DNA of 64,000 nucleotides from Cynocephalus volans (taxonomy: Eukaryota; Chordata; Mammalia; Dermoptera; Cynocephalidae): contig NC_084469.1 of the NCBI RefSeq assembly GCF_027409185.1, forward strand, positions 29,502,293 through 29,566,292. The letters are read 5' to 3'. Shown here in pieces: positions 53,251-63,862 of the stretch. The position numbers and the translations under genes are program-made. Position 1 is the first letter of the stretch. The number at the start of each line of letters is the position of its first letter. Under the pieces are notes generated by a model. It was not told where the DNA came from. It saw only the letters and a list, made by a program, of their open reading frames with translations, and did no database searches.

Positions 53251-53961
53251 CAAAAAACAACGATGAGGTACCACTTCACACCCACTAGGATGACTTTAAT
53301 TTAAGAAAATGGAAAATAGGAACAGTTGTACATCGCTGGTGGGAATGTAAAATGGTGCAGCCACTGTGGAAAACAGTATGGCAGCTCCACAGAAATTAAA
53401 CATAGAATTACTGTATGACCCAGCATCTCCACTCCCAGGTACACACCCAAGAGAAATGAAAAACATCTCTTTACACAGAAACTTGTACACGAATGTTTAT
53501 GGTAGCTTTATTCGTAATAGCTGAAAGGTGGCAACAACCCAATGCCCATCAACAGGTGAATGGATAAGCAAATTGTGATACATACATACAATGTAATATT
53601 ATTCAGCCATTAAAAGGAAGGAAGTACTGATGAATGCTACAACTTGAATAAGCCTCAGAAACATTATGCTAAGTGAAAGAAGCCAGACACAAAAGGTTAC
53701 TTATTGAATAAGTTCCTTTATATGATACATCCAGAATAGGCACATCTATAGAGCCAGAAATTAGATTAGTGGTTGCCAGGGGATAGGAAAGAGGGATGAG
53801 TGCAGGGTTTTTATCTTGGTGATGGAAAAGTTTTGTAACTAGAGAGAGGTGATGGTAGCACACCATTGTGAATATATTAAGTGCCGCCAAATTTCCACGG
53901 AATTGTATATTTTACAATGATTAATCATACATTATGTGAATTTCATTCGAATAAGAAAAAG

Positions 53962-54032
53962 TCTTATAACACCAAGGTCACAGAGTCAGATCCACATACC
54001 TGCCAGCTGCCAAAAATAAAAAAATAAAAATA
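53962..54032 (+). mobile_element. 5'-truncated tRNA-Ile SINE
   Basis: CTTATAACACCAAGGTCACA, AGATCCACATACCTGCCAGC and A-rich tail. Confidence 0.8.
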
Positions 54033-54442
54033 AGTTGGACTCATTTTATTATTATGCTTATTAACTTACATATAAACTTGATTAATTCTTTAAAAATTTT
54101 CAAATAGTATGTAATTTTTTAATATAGAAAATAATTCTGTGTGTAAATATTATACTTGTATCACTGTATTATTATTTGTTGTTTAATAGGGAAATTTAAC
54201 CTATGTGTATTTAATGTAATTTCTGATATGTTGAGACTTATTCCTGCTATCATTTTTGTGTTTTCAATTTAACATGCATTGTGCTGCTTTCTTTTGTGTG
54301 GGCCTTTAAAAAATTCATTCAGTTTGGCATCCAGTGAACTTTTTCAATTTGAAGAATTGTAACTTTCTCAACTTCAGGAAATTTTCTTCCATTATTTTAT
54401 TCTCTCTGTTCTCACCTACTAGAACTCCTATTAAACAGATGT

Positions 54443-54528
54443 TGGTTAGACTACAGCCTTATAACACCAAGGTCAAGGGTTTGGATCGCTGTACTGGCCA
54501 GCCACCAAAAAGAAAAAGAAAAGAAAAT
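54443..54528 (+). mobile_element. 5'-truncated tRNA-Ile SINE
   Basis: GTTGGTTAGACTACAGCCTT, AACACCAAGGTCAAGGGTTT, CTGGCCAGCCACC and A-rich tail. Confidence 0.85.
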
Positions 54529-54537
54529 TCAGAAGCT

Positions 54538-54690
54538 CCAACGTCTTTTGTTTGCGGCGGGCGGTGGTTACAAGCGTGTCCTCACCCTTGCCTGCGCACC
54601 CTTCCTCCTCTGCAGCCCGGGCAGACATCCTTGGCCCTGAGGGCACCTCTCCCTGTGACAGGGCTGGTGGGCAGCCGGGCCGCCTAGGGC
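54538..54690. other. Small CpG-containing GC-rich segment
   Basis: TTTGCGGCGGGCGGTGGTTA to GCAGCCGGGCCGCCTAGGGC is about 65% GC in AT-rich surroundings. It follows directly after a SINE and is not recognised as a repeat or exon. Confidence 0.5.
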
Positions 54691-54879
54691 AACAAACTCT
54701 TACACCTTATGATGGGTGAGCTAATATCTAATAAATGTTAGATATCAGTGCTTTTTCCTGAAATCTCCTCCTACCTGCTCTTGTTCTTAACTAAGCTGCT
54801 TACTCTGAGAGCAGCGAAGGGCGTTCCAAAGTGTCCATGTTTAGCAGGTCAAAAGCACTAATATTAAATAGATCTAAAT

Positions 54880-55230
54880 GTTTACTATGGGCCAGGTAAC
54901 TTGCCTGGGGCCTTACAAACATTTCTTTTTCTTTTTTTTTTTTTTTTTTTGTCGTTTTTTCGTGACCGCCACTCAGCCAGTGAGTGCATGAGTGCACCGG
55001 TCATTCCTATGTAGGATCCGAACCCGCGGAATCGCTGCGCTCCCAGCGCAGCACTCTACCGAGTGCGCCACGGGCTCGGCCCAAACATTTCTTCTAATCT
55101 TCACAACCACTGGGTAAGATAGGGACTGCTGTTGCCCCATTTTAATGATGAGGAAACTAAAACAGAGGTTAAGAATTCTGCAGAAGGTCTTGCAGCCAGT
55201 AAATGGTGAAATCAGAAATCTAAGGACAGT
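54880..55230 (-). mobile_element. MIR SINE split by a dimeric SINE
   Basis: TACTATGGGCCAGGTAACTT lies on the left, and CTAATCTTCACAACCACTGG, then TGATGAGGAAACTAAAACAG on the right: reverse-complement MIR. Confidence 0.75.
54929..55082 (-). mobile_element. Divergent dimeric SINE (CpG-rich second subfamily)
   Basis: The minus strand reads GGGCCGAGCCCGTGGCGCAC, then GCGGGTTCGGATCCTACATA, then CCGGTGCACTC. AAACATTTCTT flanks both sides (54917 and 55083). Same subfamily as 14586-14757. Confidence 0.92.
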
Positions 55231-55404
55231 CTGGCTCTTAGGAACCTATTTAAATACAGTACTCTGAACTCAAAACACATCTCTTTTGTTTAAGGCAGTC
55301 TGAATTGGGCATTCTGTTACAACTGAATGTGTCTATAACTGAGATAAAATTTACATAACATAAAATTCACCATTCAACCATTTTAAAGTGTGCAATTCAG
55401 TGGT

Positions 55405-56020
55405 GTTGGGAAAAAGAATAATTTGGTCAGGGCCCTTGCCTCGGGTCCAGTTGGGTGTGGTTTTAGCACATCCTTTGTAAGCAGATTGTGTGTGTGTGTG
55501 TATGTGTGTGTGTGTGTGTGTGTCTGTAGTTAGTGCACATGTGTGCCAATATATCTTTTTAGTTTTGTTGCTGTTCTTGTGTGTGTGAGAGAGAGAGAGA
55601 GAGAAGAGTTTTAGTGAAGCACGCAGGCGGGTGTCTGCCTCGGGCATCTGCCCAGCACAACCATGATTTCCAACCTACGGCTTCTAAGGACCTTTTGGAT
55701 GGTTACCTAGCTCATAGACCTGTGTGTAAGGGGTCTGGCGACCCAGCCTGACATGTGAAGAGTTTGTGACCCAGTCTGTGAATGGGCTTGAGGGGTCTGT
55801 GGGCTCCAGACCCAGCCTTAGCTCGACAATCGGCCCAGTCGGTGCAGGATTACTGGCAGGTAAAAGAGCCCGACAACTGGCATGGTTGCCTAGCTTTACA
55901 ATTGGCATCACGAACAGGATTAAGAGTGCTACAATTGGTGATGTCAACAGGATTCCAGACATTAGCCTAGCCATGGCTCCACAATTGGCATAGTTGGCAG
56001 GATTAAGAATGTCACAAGTG
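55405..56020. mobile_element. Unclassified LTR-like insertion with internal short repeats
   Basis: It begins about TGTTGGGAAAAAGAATAATT and ends AAGAATGTCACA, giving TG...CA, flanked by AGTGG/AGTGT inside L1M. It includes a (GT)n (55488-55525) and a (GA)n run (55588-55602). Near the right end there are three related blocks starting ACAATTGG and containing ACAGGATT or GCAGGATT. Confidence 0.5.
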
Positions 56021-56493
56021 TTTTTTAATGTATTTGCAAGGTTGTGCAACCATCACCAGAACCAAAAAGAAACCTCATATCCACTAAGCAGTCATTCCCA
56101 ATCTTCCCCTCCCTCTAGCCCCAGGTAACCGCTAAACTAACTTCTCTCTGGATTTGCCTCTGGACATTTCACATAAATGGAATCATACAATACATGGCCT
56201 TTTGTGTCTTCCTTCACTTAGCGTAATTTTTTCAAGTTTCATCCATGCTGTAGCATGTATCAGAACTTCACTCCTTTTTATGGCAGAATAATATTCTGTC
56301 TTGTGGATATACCATATTTTACTTTTCTTTTCATCAATTGATGATCATTTGGGTTGTTTCTATTTTTTGGCTATTGTGAATAGTGCTGAACTATTCCTGT
56401 ACAAATTTTGTTGAACTTGTTTTTAGTTCTCTTTTCAATTTACCTAGGAATGGAATTGCTGGCTCACACAGTAACTCTGTTTAACTTTTTCTT

Positions 56494-56597
56494 TTTTCTT
56501 TTTTTTTTTTTTGGTGACTGGCCTGTACAGGATCCAAACCCTCGACTTTGGTGTTACTAGCATCACACTCTCCCAAGTGAGCTAACTGGCCATCCTC
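56494..56597 (-). mobile_element. tRNA-Ile-type SINE
   Basis: T-run, GGTGACTGGCCTGTACAGGA, CTCGACTTTGGTGTTACTAG and AGCTAACTGGCCATCC. TGTTTAACTTTTT duplicated. Confidence 0.92.
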
Positions 56598-56640
56598 TAT
56601 GTTTAACTTTTTAAAGTTCATGGCTGTGCCATTTTACATT

Positions 56641-57800
56641 TGATCAGTAGTGTATGAGTGTTCCAATTTTTATTATCAAAATAATGAATACACAGTTAAA
56701 AAAAAAATAAGACTACAAAGCTTATGGCAAAACACAACAGTCTTTTACCCATTCCCCAGAGGCAACCACTTTTAATTCTCTCCACTGCTTTTTCCTTGTT
56801 TTCCTCCATATTTTTAAGGAATATGCATATGCTACAGTTTCATAGTTTATCAATTTTAGGCATTATATTGACTTCCAGTACTCTAATAATAATTTCTTTC
56901 TTGTACACCTTTTTGGTTTTTCTGAAATTACCAGTTATATTTTCTTTTTTTTTTTCCCAAGACATGTACCAAGAATCAGTTATATTTTCATTTCTTACTT
57001 TTCTACGTACCTATCTCTATTTCACCACCTTTTCCCAAATGCTCCAAAAGATCTGTCACATGATTGTCAATAGTTTTTCCATACACTCAAACAAAGTTTA
57101 ACCTTTGTTGGTTTCAGTTGCATTTTGGAATCTGAAGGTATCCATTCAGCAACTCTTCCTGTTCCAATCTGGATTAGCTGCACCAATGCACACCTGGGGC
57201 CTATGCACACCTGGGGCCTGCTGGGCCTGTCCTCATCGATGCCCTGGGTTGGATCTCCAGTTTCCAGGGTCCATGGCTTCCCCTTTCACATTGCACATCC
57301 TCACTTTGCTATAATACATCTCCCAGGAGTATTCTATGATTAAGTGCTTTAGAAATGAAATATTGGATGTTGGAGCTCTTGTTTCAGTATGTCTTTATTC
57401 TATCTTCATGTACTTGGCTGTTTAGGATAGATATGGAAATCATTTTTCTCATAATTTGAATTCATAGTCTTCTAATATCCAATGCCTCTGGTAGGAGCCG
57501 ACATACTACTCTAATTCTTGATGCTTTATCTTTGGTCTGTGTTTCCTTTTTTCTCTTTGGAAGCTCTTAGGATCTTCTTTTTATTCTTGGTGTTACTCTG
57601 AAATTTTATGACAAATATGTGCATCGTTTTTTTGTTTGTTGTGCCAGGATTTTGGTGAATTCTTTCGGTGTGGAGACTCCGGTCCTTCAGATCTGGGGAA
57701 ATTTCCTGTAGTATTTTCTTCGATAATTTAAAGAGTTTTTTTTTTTTTTTTTTTTTTACCAGGGCTTGCAGAATAGTCTAAACCAGCTCCTTTATGCCTA
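56641..57800 (-). mobile_element. Old LINE fragments, antisense (tentative)
   Basis: TTTTACCCATTCCCCAGAGG with CAACCACTTTTAATTCTCTC is antisense L1M-like. 57350-57730 (TTTGGTGAATTCTTTCGGTG, GGGGAAATTTCCTGTAGTAT) resembles a different old LINE text. Between them, at 57185-57225, the 17-bp unit ATGCACACCTGGGGCCT is tandemly duplicated. Confidence 0.4.
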
Positions 57801-57952
57801 TCCAACAAACACTTCTAGATGTTTCAGTGTTTTGTGTTTTATTTCCCCAATGAAATAAAAAACTTCATTGTGTTATTTCTGATTATAAAGATAATGCACA
57901 CTTATGTAGAAAACTCAAACAATACTGGAAACTGTAAAATTTAACATGCTTT

Positions 57953-58058
57953 ATTATTATTATTATCATTTTGGCAGCTGCCTGGTATGGAGATCTGAAC
58001 CCGTGACCTTGGTGCTATAACACCTTACTTTAACCAACTGAGCTAACCAGCCAGCTCC
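57953..58058 (-). mobile_element. tRNA-Ile-type SINE
   Basis: (ATT)n-like tail, TTTTGGCAGCTGCCTGGTAT, CCGTGACCTTGGTGCTATAA and AGCTAACCAGCCAGC. An 18-bp perfect duplication TAAAATTTAACATGCTTT (57935-57952 and 58059-58076). Confidence 0.94.
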
Positions 58059-58311
58059 TAAAATTTAACATGCTTTTCAAAGTGATTTTTTAAAAAATTC
58101 AATTTAAGTGGATATCCAAAAATAAGGACATAAAGTCCTTTTAAAATGTAACTTTTAATAGTTACATTGCCTTCCATTGGAACGATGTACCATTACATCA
58201 GGCCTCTACTAACAGACAACTGTTTTCAGTTTTTCTTTACTGTATACAATGCTGGGATGTATATACATAATTTAAGAGGTCAGTGGAAGCAGGGGGAGGT
58301 GTAAGGGGAAG

Positions 58312-58563
58312 TGTATTAGTCCGTTTTTGTGTTGCTATAACAGAATACCTGAGACTGGATAATTTATAAAGAACAGAGGTTTATTTGGCTCACAATTCTG
58401 GGATGGCCACATCTGGCGTGGGCCTGAGGCTGCTTTACCAAGGGAGAGCATTAATCCACTCATGAGGGATTGCCCCATGACTCAAACAGCTCCCAACGCT
58501 GCCACATTGGGGATCAGATTTCCACACGAGTTTTGGGGGGACAATAACATCCAAACTCTGTCA
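58312..58563 (-). mobile_element. MST/THE1-like MaLR LTR, internally deleted
   Basis: Plus strand: TGTATTAGTCCGTTTTTGTG, GAGACTGGATAATTTATAAA, to AACATCCAAACTCTGTCA. Perfect duplication GGAAG (58307-58311 and 58564-58568). Confidence 0.88.
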
Positions 58564-58665
58564 GGAAGATAGGATTTAACATGTCCCTTATGGAAGAGCT
58601 GTTGGGAGAGTGTCTGAATCTGCCTGGAGATGACCTTGGTCTGACCTCCTTGATGGCAGTGTTTA

Positions 58666-58849
58666 GGACAGCAGCTCTCAAATCTCAATTTGCCGATCAT
58701 CTAGGGAACTTGTTAAAGAGCAGTTTCTCAAGCAGCACCCTAGAGAGTCTGATTCAGACTGGGAAGGGGTCTGAGAATCTGCATTTTTAAGAAGCACCCC
58801 AGCTGATTCCAATGTAGTTGGCTCGTGACCCACACTTGGAGAAACACTG
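58666..58849 (+). mobile_element. MER5A-type hAT element
   Basis: CAGCAGCTCTCAAATCTCAA at the left and CACACTTGGAGAAACACTG at the right are inverted ends. GAGTCTGATTCAGACTGGG and CAGCTGATTCCAATG lie inside. Confidence 0.8.
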
Positions 58850-59339
58850 ACTTAGAGAGTAGAGGAAGGTAAATAGTGCTGACCTGAGAAACAGGATAGG
58901 CTGTGGGGGCTGACAAGGAAGCAAATTAATTAGGCATCTTCATTCACCCCAAGGGATCAGGCTCTAGTGTGCTTTGAGTTGGAGCAGAACTAACAAATCT
59001 ACGAGCTGCCGCCCTTCAGTCTCTTAGAAGGTCCAGGGATTCTGATAGTCGTATAGAAAGACTAGCTCCCCTGGTCTCTCCCTAAACTGATATTTCCTCT
59101 CCTCCCCTGTGCTCAATATTATTCAGTTAGAAACACAGGGTACACAGAAATATCTCAGCATATTCACTGGGACATTTAAAAGGCTACAGACTCTGGCTGG
59201 GAAAGATGAGAGCTGCCCAGGGTCACCAGCAGAGATACTCGATGTTAGGGATTCTGCTGGAAAGTGGGAGAAAAAGCCAGTCTTGGTGAGGATGTGGCAC
59301 AACAGGAAGACTAATGAGGGGACATAAATGGGTCCAACC
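58850..59339. other. Unassigned flank sequence
   Basis: No gene or repeat recognised. The right end (AAGCCAGTCTTGGTGAGGAT) may be the start of the following L1M. Confidence 0.5.
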
Positions 59340-59990
59340 ACTCTGAAAAATAATTTGACCCCATAATTCCACTTTAAGATATACCTCAGAGAAACTTACA
59401 CTAGGGATTTAGGAAAACTAAACATGTTCTTAGCAGCATTGTTCAAGCAGCAAAAAACTAGAAAGAGTCCAAATGCCCTTGGACAGGAGAATGGTTACAT
59501 AAATTGTGGTATATTCACACAATACAATACTATCACAATACCAATGAATGAACTACACACACATCAACACGGATGAATCTTAGATACATAATGAGTGAAA
59601 AAAGTAATTCATATAATAAATACTTTTGTTAAATTAAAAAATAAGCAAAAATGGGCTGACTGGTTAACTCAGTTAGAGCACAGCCTTATAACACCAAGGG
59701 CCTGGGTTTGGATCCCCAAACTGGCCAGCTGCAAAAAAAAAAAAAAAAGCAAAACTAAACAATTTATTGTTTGGGGATCTATGTGTGGAAAAATATAAAT
59801 AAAAGCAGCAAAAGATTGTGAGACAAATTCAGAATAGTGGTCACCTCTGGGTAAGGCAGTGGCAGAGCTTCAGAGGACTGGTAGTGTCCTAGTTAAGTTG
59901 GGCGGGGTGGATTCACAGGTCTCTGTTTTATGGTGCATACAAACTACATATGCATAACATATGAGTATATTTTTTAACTATATGAAATAT
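59340..59990 (+). mobile_element. L1M 3' end with SINE
   Basis: CATAATTCCACTTTAAGATA, AAATGCCCTTGGACAGGAGA and GGTCACCTCTGGGTAAGGCA. Confidence 0.8.
59652..59748 (+). mobile_element. tRNA-Ile-type SINE
   Basis: GGGCTGACTGGTTAACTCAG, CTTATAACACCAAGGGCCTG, CCCCAAACTGGCCAGCTGC and poly-A. Confidence 0.92.
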
Positions 59991-59999
59991 TTCAGAATT

Positions 60000-60635
60000 T
60001 AAAAAATAAAACAAGAGAAAGACAAAATCCCCTAGCCACAGCTGTGGTCTCTCAAATTTATTTATCCACTGTATCTCATGTCTCCTCCAACAGGCACTAG
60101 GGAATAGGAAGCAAGATGTTAGTCCTGAAGAGACCAATGGAAGTTTGTAAAAATCCCACCTCCATCTCTACCATCCAGAGACTGGGGCAAGCCCCTGTTC
60201 TACCCCTTCACAATCTGTTTCTCATAGACCGTACCCGTGATTAAGTCATGGCCTCAACTCCCAGCCAAACTGCACATTTAGCTAATACAGTGTATGGCAT
60301 TTTTCTTTGCTGAGAACAGGATGATGCTTGGGACATGGTTTTCCGAACAAGCAAGCCATTCCAGCACCTACCTTTTCTCATCCTAATGCCTCTAAAGCCT
60401 CCCCAGCACCCACTCTTTTCCATCTGCCAGTCTCACATCTGGCTGGACCTCCAGGCTTCCTTTTGCCTACCTGGTGAAGAGCTTCTTTGGCTCTATTTCT
60501 CACTGCATGTGAGCTCAGCAGCTGGCCTAGGGCTCCCCTGGCCTTGAAAATTCTCCCTCTGCCATGTTTTTCTATTCAAATACTATCTAGCCTTTGGAAG
60601 AGGGCACAGCTTCTAAAGTGAAGTTTGCCTTGAAC
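60000..60635. other. Unassigned flank sequence
   Basis: Moderately GC-rich, with no exon or repeat recognised. Confidence 0.5.
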
Positions 60636-60639
60636 AATG

Positions 60640-60930
60640 CGATTGAATGGACTGGGATTCAAAATAGATGAGTTCCAATCCCCTGATCCCCGTGCCTGAC
60701 TGTGTGGCTTGGAGCTGCTCCCTCATTTCCTCTGAGCCTATTGACTTGCTTGTGAGATAGAGAGGGACTGATAATGTGCATGGACCATAAAAAGGTGAAG
60801 TGACCTTCAAGTTCATCTAGTTTTACCCACTTGTCTTGAAGATGGGAAAACTAAGGCTAGGGTGGGGAGGAGACTTGGATGGGCCAGGAATGCTTAGCTC
60901 CTTAGTGGCAGATGTTAGGCTGGAACCGGG
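60640..60930. mobile_element. Two MIR-like fragments, head to head
   Basis: 60640-60770 reads in sense (GACTGGGATTCAAAATAGAT, TGTGTGGCTTGGAGCTGCTC). 60800-60925 reads in antisense (GATGGGAAAACTAAGGCTAG, CTTAGTGGCAGATGTTAGGC). Confidence 0.5.
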
Positions 60931-61268
60931 TTCCCCTGGCTCTCTGTCACCTTGCCTCCCTGTTGCCTGCTGAGGCCTAGAGGTGACGGAGGAGGACCTA
61001 CAGCTACAAACTTAGCCCTGCCCCAGCTCCACCGAAGACCGTGACATTGGATGATGCCAGCTATTGAAACTGCTGATGAGGCTGATACTACCTGGGGGCC
61101 AGAAGAGCCTGCCTCACCTGTCAGCTGGTCCATTGCACAATTTGGCAAGCTGAGGCCTGGGACTCTTCTTCCCACTCTAGGCCCAGCTGTAGAGGGGAAA
61201 TGTCAGGGTGCAGGGAATGACAACAAAGTTGGACACTAGCCCTACCTTTCCCTGCAGGGGTTGTGGTG

Positions 61269-61666
61269 TGTATTAGTCCGTTTTGTGTTGCTATAACAGA
61301 ATACTTGAGACTGGGTAATTTATAAGGAAAAGAGGTTTATTTGGCTTATGATTCTGGCACAGCTGCATCGGGCACAGGCCTCAGGCTGCTTCTACTCATG
61401 GCGGAAAGTGGCAGGCAGCTGGCGGGTATAGGCAGATCACATGGCGAGAGGAAGCAAGAGAGAGAAGGTGCCAGGGACTTTTTAAACAACCAACTTTTGT
61501 GGGAACTAGTAGAGCAAGAACTCATTCATTAATCTCCCTCCCCCAGTGAGAGCATTAATCCATTCATGAGGGATCCGTCCCCATGACTCAATCAGTTTCC
61601 AACACTGCCACATTGGGGATCAAATTTCCACGAGTTCTGGGAGGACGATACATCCAAACTCCATCA
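61269..61666 (-). mobile_element. MST/THE1-like MaLR LTR, full length
   Basis: Plus strand: TGTATTAGTCCGTTTTGTGT, GAGACTGGGTAATTTATAAG to ACATCCAAACTCCATCA, 398 bp. TGGTG/GGGTG flank it. Same family and orientation as 58312-58563. Confidence 0.88.
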
Positions 61667-62604
61667 GGGTGGGTTGAAGATAAGAGAGGGCCCAGGAGGG
61701 GATGCAGGGGTGTGAAAGCAAGTTCTCTGCAAGAATTGAAGACGCACAGGGCTAGTCCTCCTCACTTCCAAAGGGATCTTCTGTTTCAGAGAGGGAATTT
61801 GTGGACACGGTAGAAAGGAGGAAGAAGCAGCTTGTGGCCTGGTCCTTTCAGCCCATGAGTTGAGAGTTTACCTATGAAATAAAGAAATGAGAAATGAGAC
61901 AGAGAGCTGAGTTGGTCTGGGAGGCTGCCAGTGTAGCTTCTAATGGAGGCAATGGAGACTGGACTCAGTGCAAGGATGCCTGGGGCCACGGTTTGGTCCT
62001 CTGACCTGTGAGGCAGCAAATGGAGAGGCCAGGACTGCTCTCCCAGGGACGTGGCTTCTTCCAGCTCTGGCATGAAGATGGCCATACCAGCCCCCTGCTG
62101 AAACACAGCCACTATTCAGTCATTCCATCAAAAGTCCCTGAGCAATCTAGTTTTTGTTTTTTAATTACTCAACTGTTCAGAGCTTCCAGATAGCTGAACA
62201 CATGGAGGTTCCTGGAGGGTGACGCACCAGGGGAGAGCATGGGAGTTCCACGCCCCTTCTCTCATATCTCTCCCTATGCATCCTTTCATCTGTATCCTTT
62301 ATAGTAAGACAGTGAACTTCTGAAAGAATAGCTGCACTCAGCCCCCATGGGTCAGTGTGACTAGTCCTGAGTGCATCAGACCTGCTCAAGGAAGAGGATT
62401 AAGGAGCTAGGAATGAGTTGAATTTGTTTCTTTTTCAGGAGCTTGCTGCAGATCTTTTAGGACAATTTCTTTGCTGAGAGACTCGAAGGTTATCTTTTGA
62501 GGAGCCATCTGAAGAAAATCATGCTTGGATGATGTGAAAATGAATGAACCAAAGTGACATATACCAGTATGGATGAATTTTTTAAATGTAATATAAAATT
62601 TAAA
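61667..62604. other. Unassigned flank sequence
   Basis: No gene, RNA or repeat recognised. Short unlinked open frames only. Confidence 0.5.
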
Positions 62605-63862
62605 AAAACAACTCCAGCTAGAGCTCAGGGGAGGAGGAGGAGAGACATATAGAGTACATGAAGGCAGGAGAAGCCACAGTGAGATAAAGAAAGAACCGCT
62701 CCTACCATTTCAAATCCCAGCCACTTCAAGGCTGGCCCGGGTGAGCACATGGAGCAAGAGCTGACAAAATCCACAGCTGTGCCGGGCAGCAGGGGAGTAG
62801 AGGGCCTTGGTGGACCTCAGGCCAACAGGACCACTAACAGGTTCCCGTGGACCCACATAGGAGTGAGGGGCCACAGACAACTGAAAAAAGGAGCCACTCA
62901 GAGGCCGGAGAGTCATCACAGGGGTCCGACGCATAGTCCATCACAGGGGAACTGTTTGGAGCATGGGTCATGGGGGAGATGGGCCCGCCAAGAGAACACT
63001 GTGGCACAGCAAGGACAGCTGATCTGCCTCCCAATCAATGCAGGACCACTCAGAGGAGACTGGTGAGGAATACAGAACTGCAGGGGGAGCAGTTTGCTGA
63101 AAAGTCTCAGGTCCAGACCAGAGTTTCCACACAATCCAGGTGTCCCAGACCTCAAAAGACCCAGAAGAACATACAAGGTCAACAATTGAAACCTGAGCTG
63201 CACAAAAAGCCTTCCCCAGGGAATCAGCAGCAAAGCAGCAATTTAGCTCAAACACCAGGCTCAAGTGCTGGTCCCCACAGGAAGTTCTCCCATTTTAGAA
63301 GTAAGCAAAGGACAACAAATTCATTCTGTTGCAGAGTTTAAGTGGTGGGAACAGCAAATAATCCAACATAGAACTGAAAGAAAAACCAAAATACCCACAG
63401 ATCAGAGACAAAGTTTGATGTTACCTAGTAAAGGTCTCACATCACTAAAGAACACCTATAGAACCTAGAAGGACTAGAAGTCCCCTGGGCTCCTGAGCCA
63501 GGGAAGAGGGAGGGCCGAGGGCCTGAGCCATGCCCCTGACATCTGCATCCAACCCAGCAATGGCCACAGAGCTGGAAGTGCCCCAGGCTCTCAAACCAGG
63601 GCGGTGGGGAGCCTTGGGCCTCAGTCATGCCCGCTGAAACCCGCAACCAGCCCAGTGATGACCCCCAAGCCACTGCAGGAAGCGCCCCAGGCTCCCCTGC
63701 AAGAATGAGGAGGGTGCTATGGGCCTTGATCATGACCCCCTCCTTCCTTCTTTTCCCACCGTATTTCCTCCCCTTTCCCCTCTCCCCCTCCCCCAACTGC
63801 TCCACTATAACATTTTAGAATGTAAAAACTAACAATATAAATAAATAAATAAACGTTAAAAA
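62605..63862 (+). mobile_element. Composite VNTR retroelement, pyrimidine/A-tailed form
   Basis: It starts at about CTCCAGCTAGAGCTCAGGGG. A ~0.87 kb domain is shared with the 4046-5395 copy (for example GGGGCCACAGACAACTGAAA, AAAAAGGAGCCACTCAGAG, CTGAGCTGCACAAAAAGCCT). About 2.5 imperfect ~97-bp GC-rich units follow (63480-63715), then a pyrimidine-rich block (CCTTCTTTTCCCACCG to CTCCCCCTCCCCC), then a short A/T-rich segment ending in (AAAT)n. No coding potential is recognised. Confidence 0.72.
63480..63715. repeat. Imperfect GC-rich tandem units (~97 bp)
   Basis: AG(T/C)(C/G)CCC(C/A)GGGCTC-type starts recur near 63480, 63577 and 63680, each followed by a GGGCCT(C/G)A...CATG(C/A)CC block. It corresponds to 4130-4500 on the other strand. 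Confidence 0.7.

Larger units (their letters stand above)
50830..53955 (+). mobile_element. L1M ORF2 to 3' end (about 2.6 kb of L1)
   Basis: It starts at the central reverse-transcriptase part: CCAGCATTACCCTGATACCA, TTGATTGATGCAGAAAAGCA, then GATCAGGAACAAGACAAGGA. It continues to the 3' end (ATGCCCATCAACAGGTGAAT, AGGTGATGGTAGCACACCAT). Interrupted by an LTR at 51781-52156 and a SINE at 53137-53250. Many stops and shifts, so inactive. Confidence 0.88.
55318..56640 (-). mobile_element. L1M 3' end, antisense, with LTR and SINE insertions
   Basis: AGATAAAATTTACATAACAT, CATTTTAAAGTGTGCAATTC, then (after 56020) GTTGTGCAACCATCACCAGA and GGATATACCATATTTTAC. Confidence 0.85.

Noticed and set aside
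50830..53955. Active LINE-1
   Set aside because: Only the ORF2 3' two-thirds are present, with many stops and frameshifts, and it is split by an MLT1 LTR and a SINE.
54334..54687. 117-codon frame covering the GC-rich island
   Set aside because: It runs through a truncated SINE and its A-tail into the GC-rich DNA, so it cannot be a natural coding unit.
55684..56049. 121-codon minus-strand frame
   Set aside because: It lies in an LTR-like insertion with internal repeats; no domain, no splice support.
62749..63341. Open frames of 105-123 codons in the composite element
   Set aside because: Homologous frames in the 4046-5395 copy are shorter and shifted, so they are not conserved as proteins. 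The shared signal is at the DNA level.
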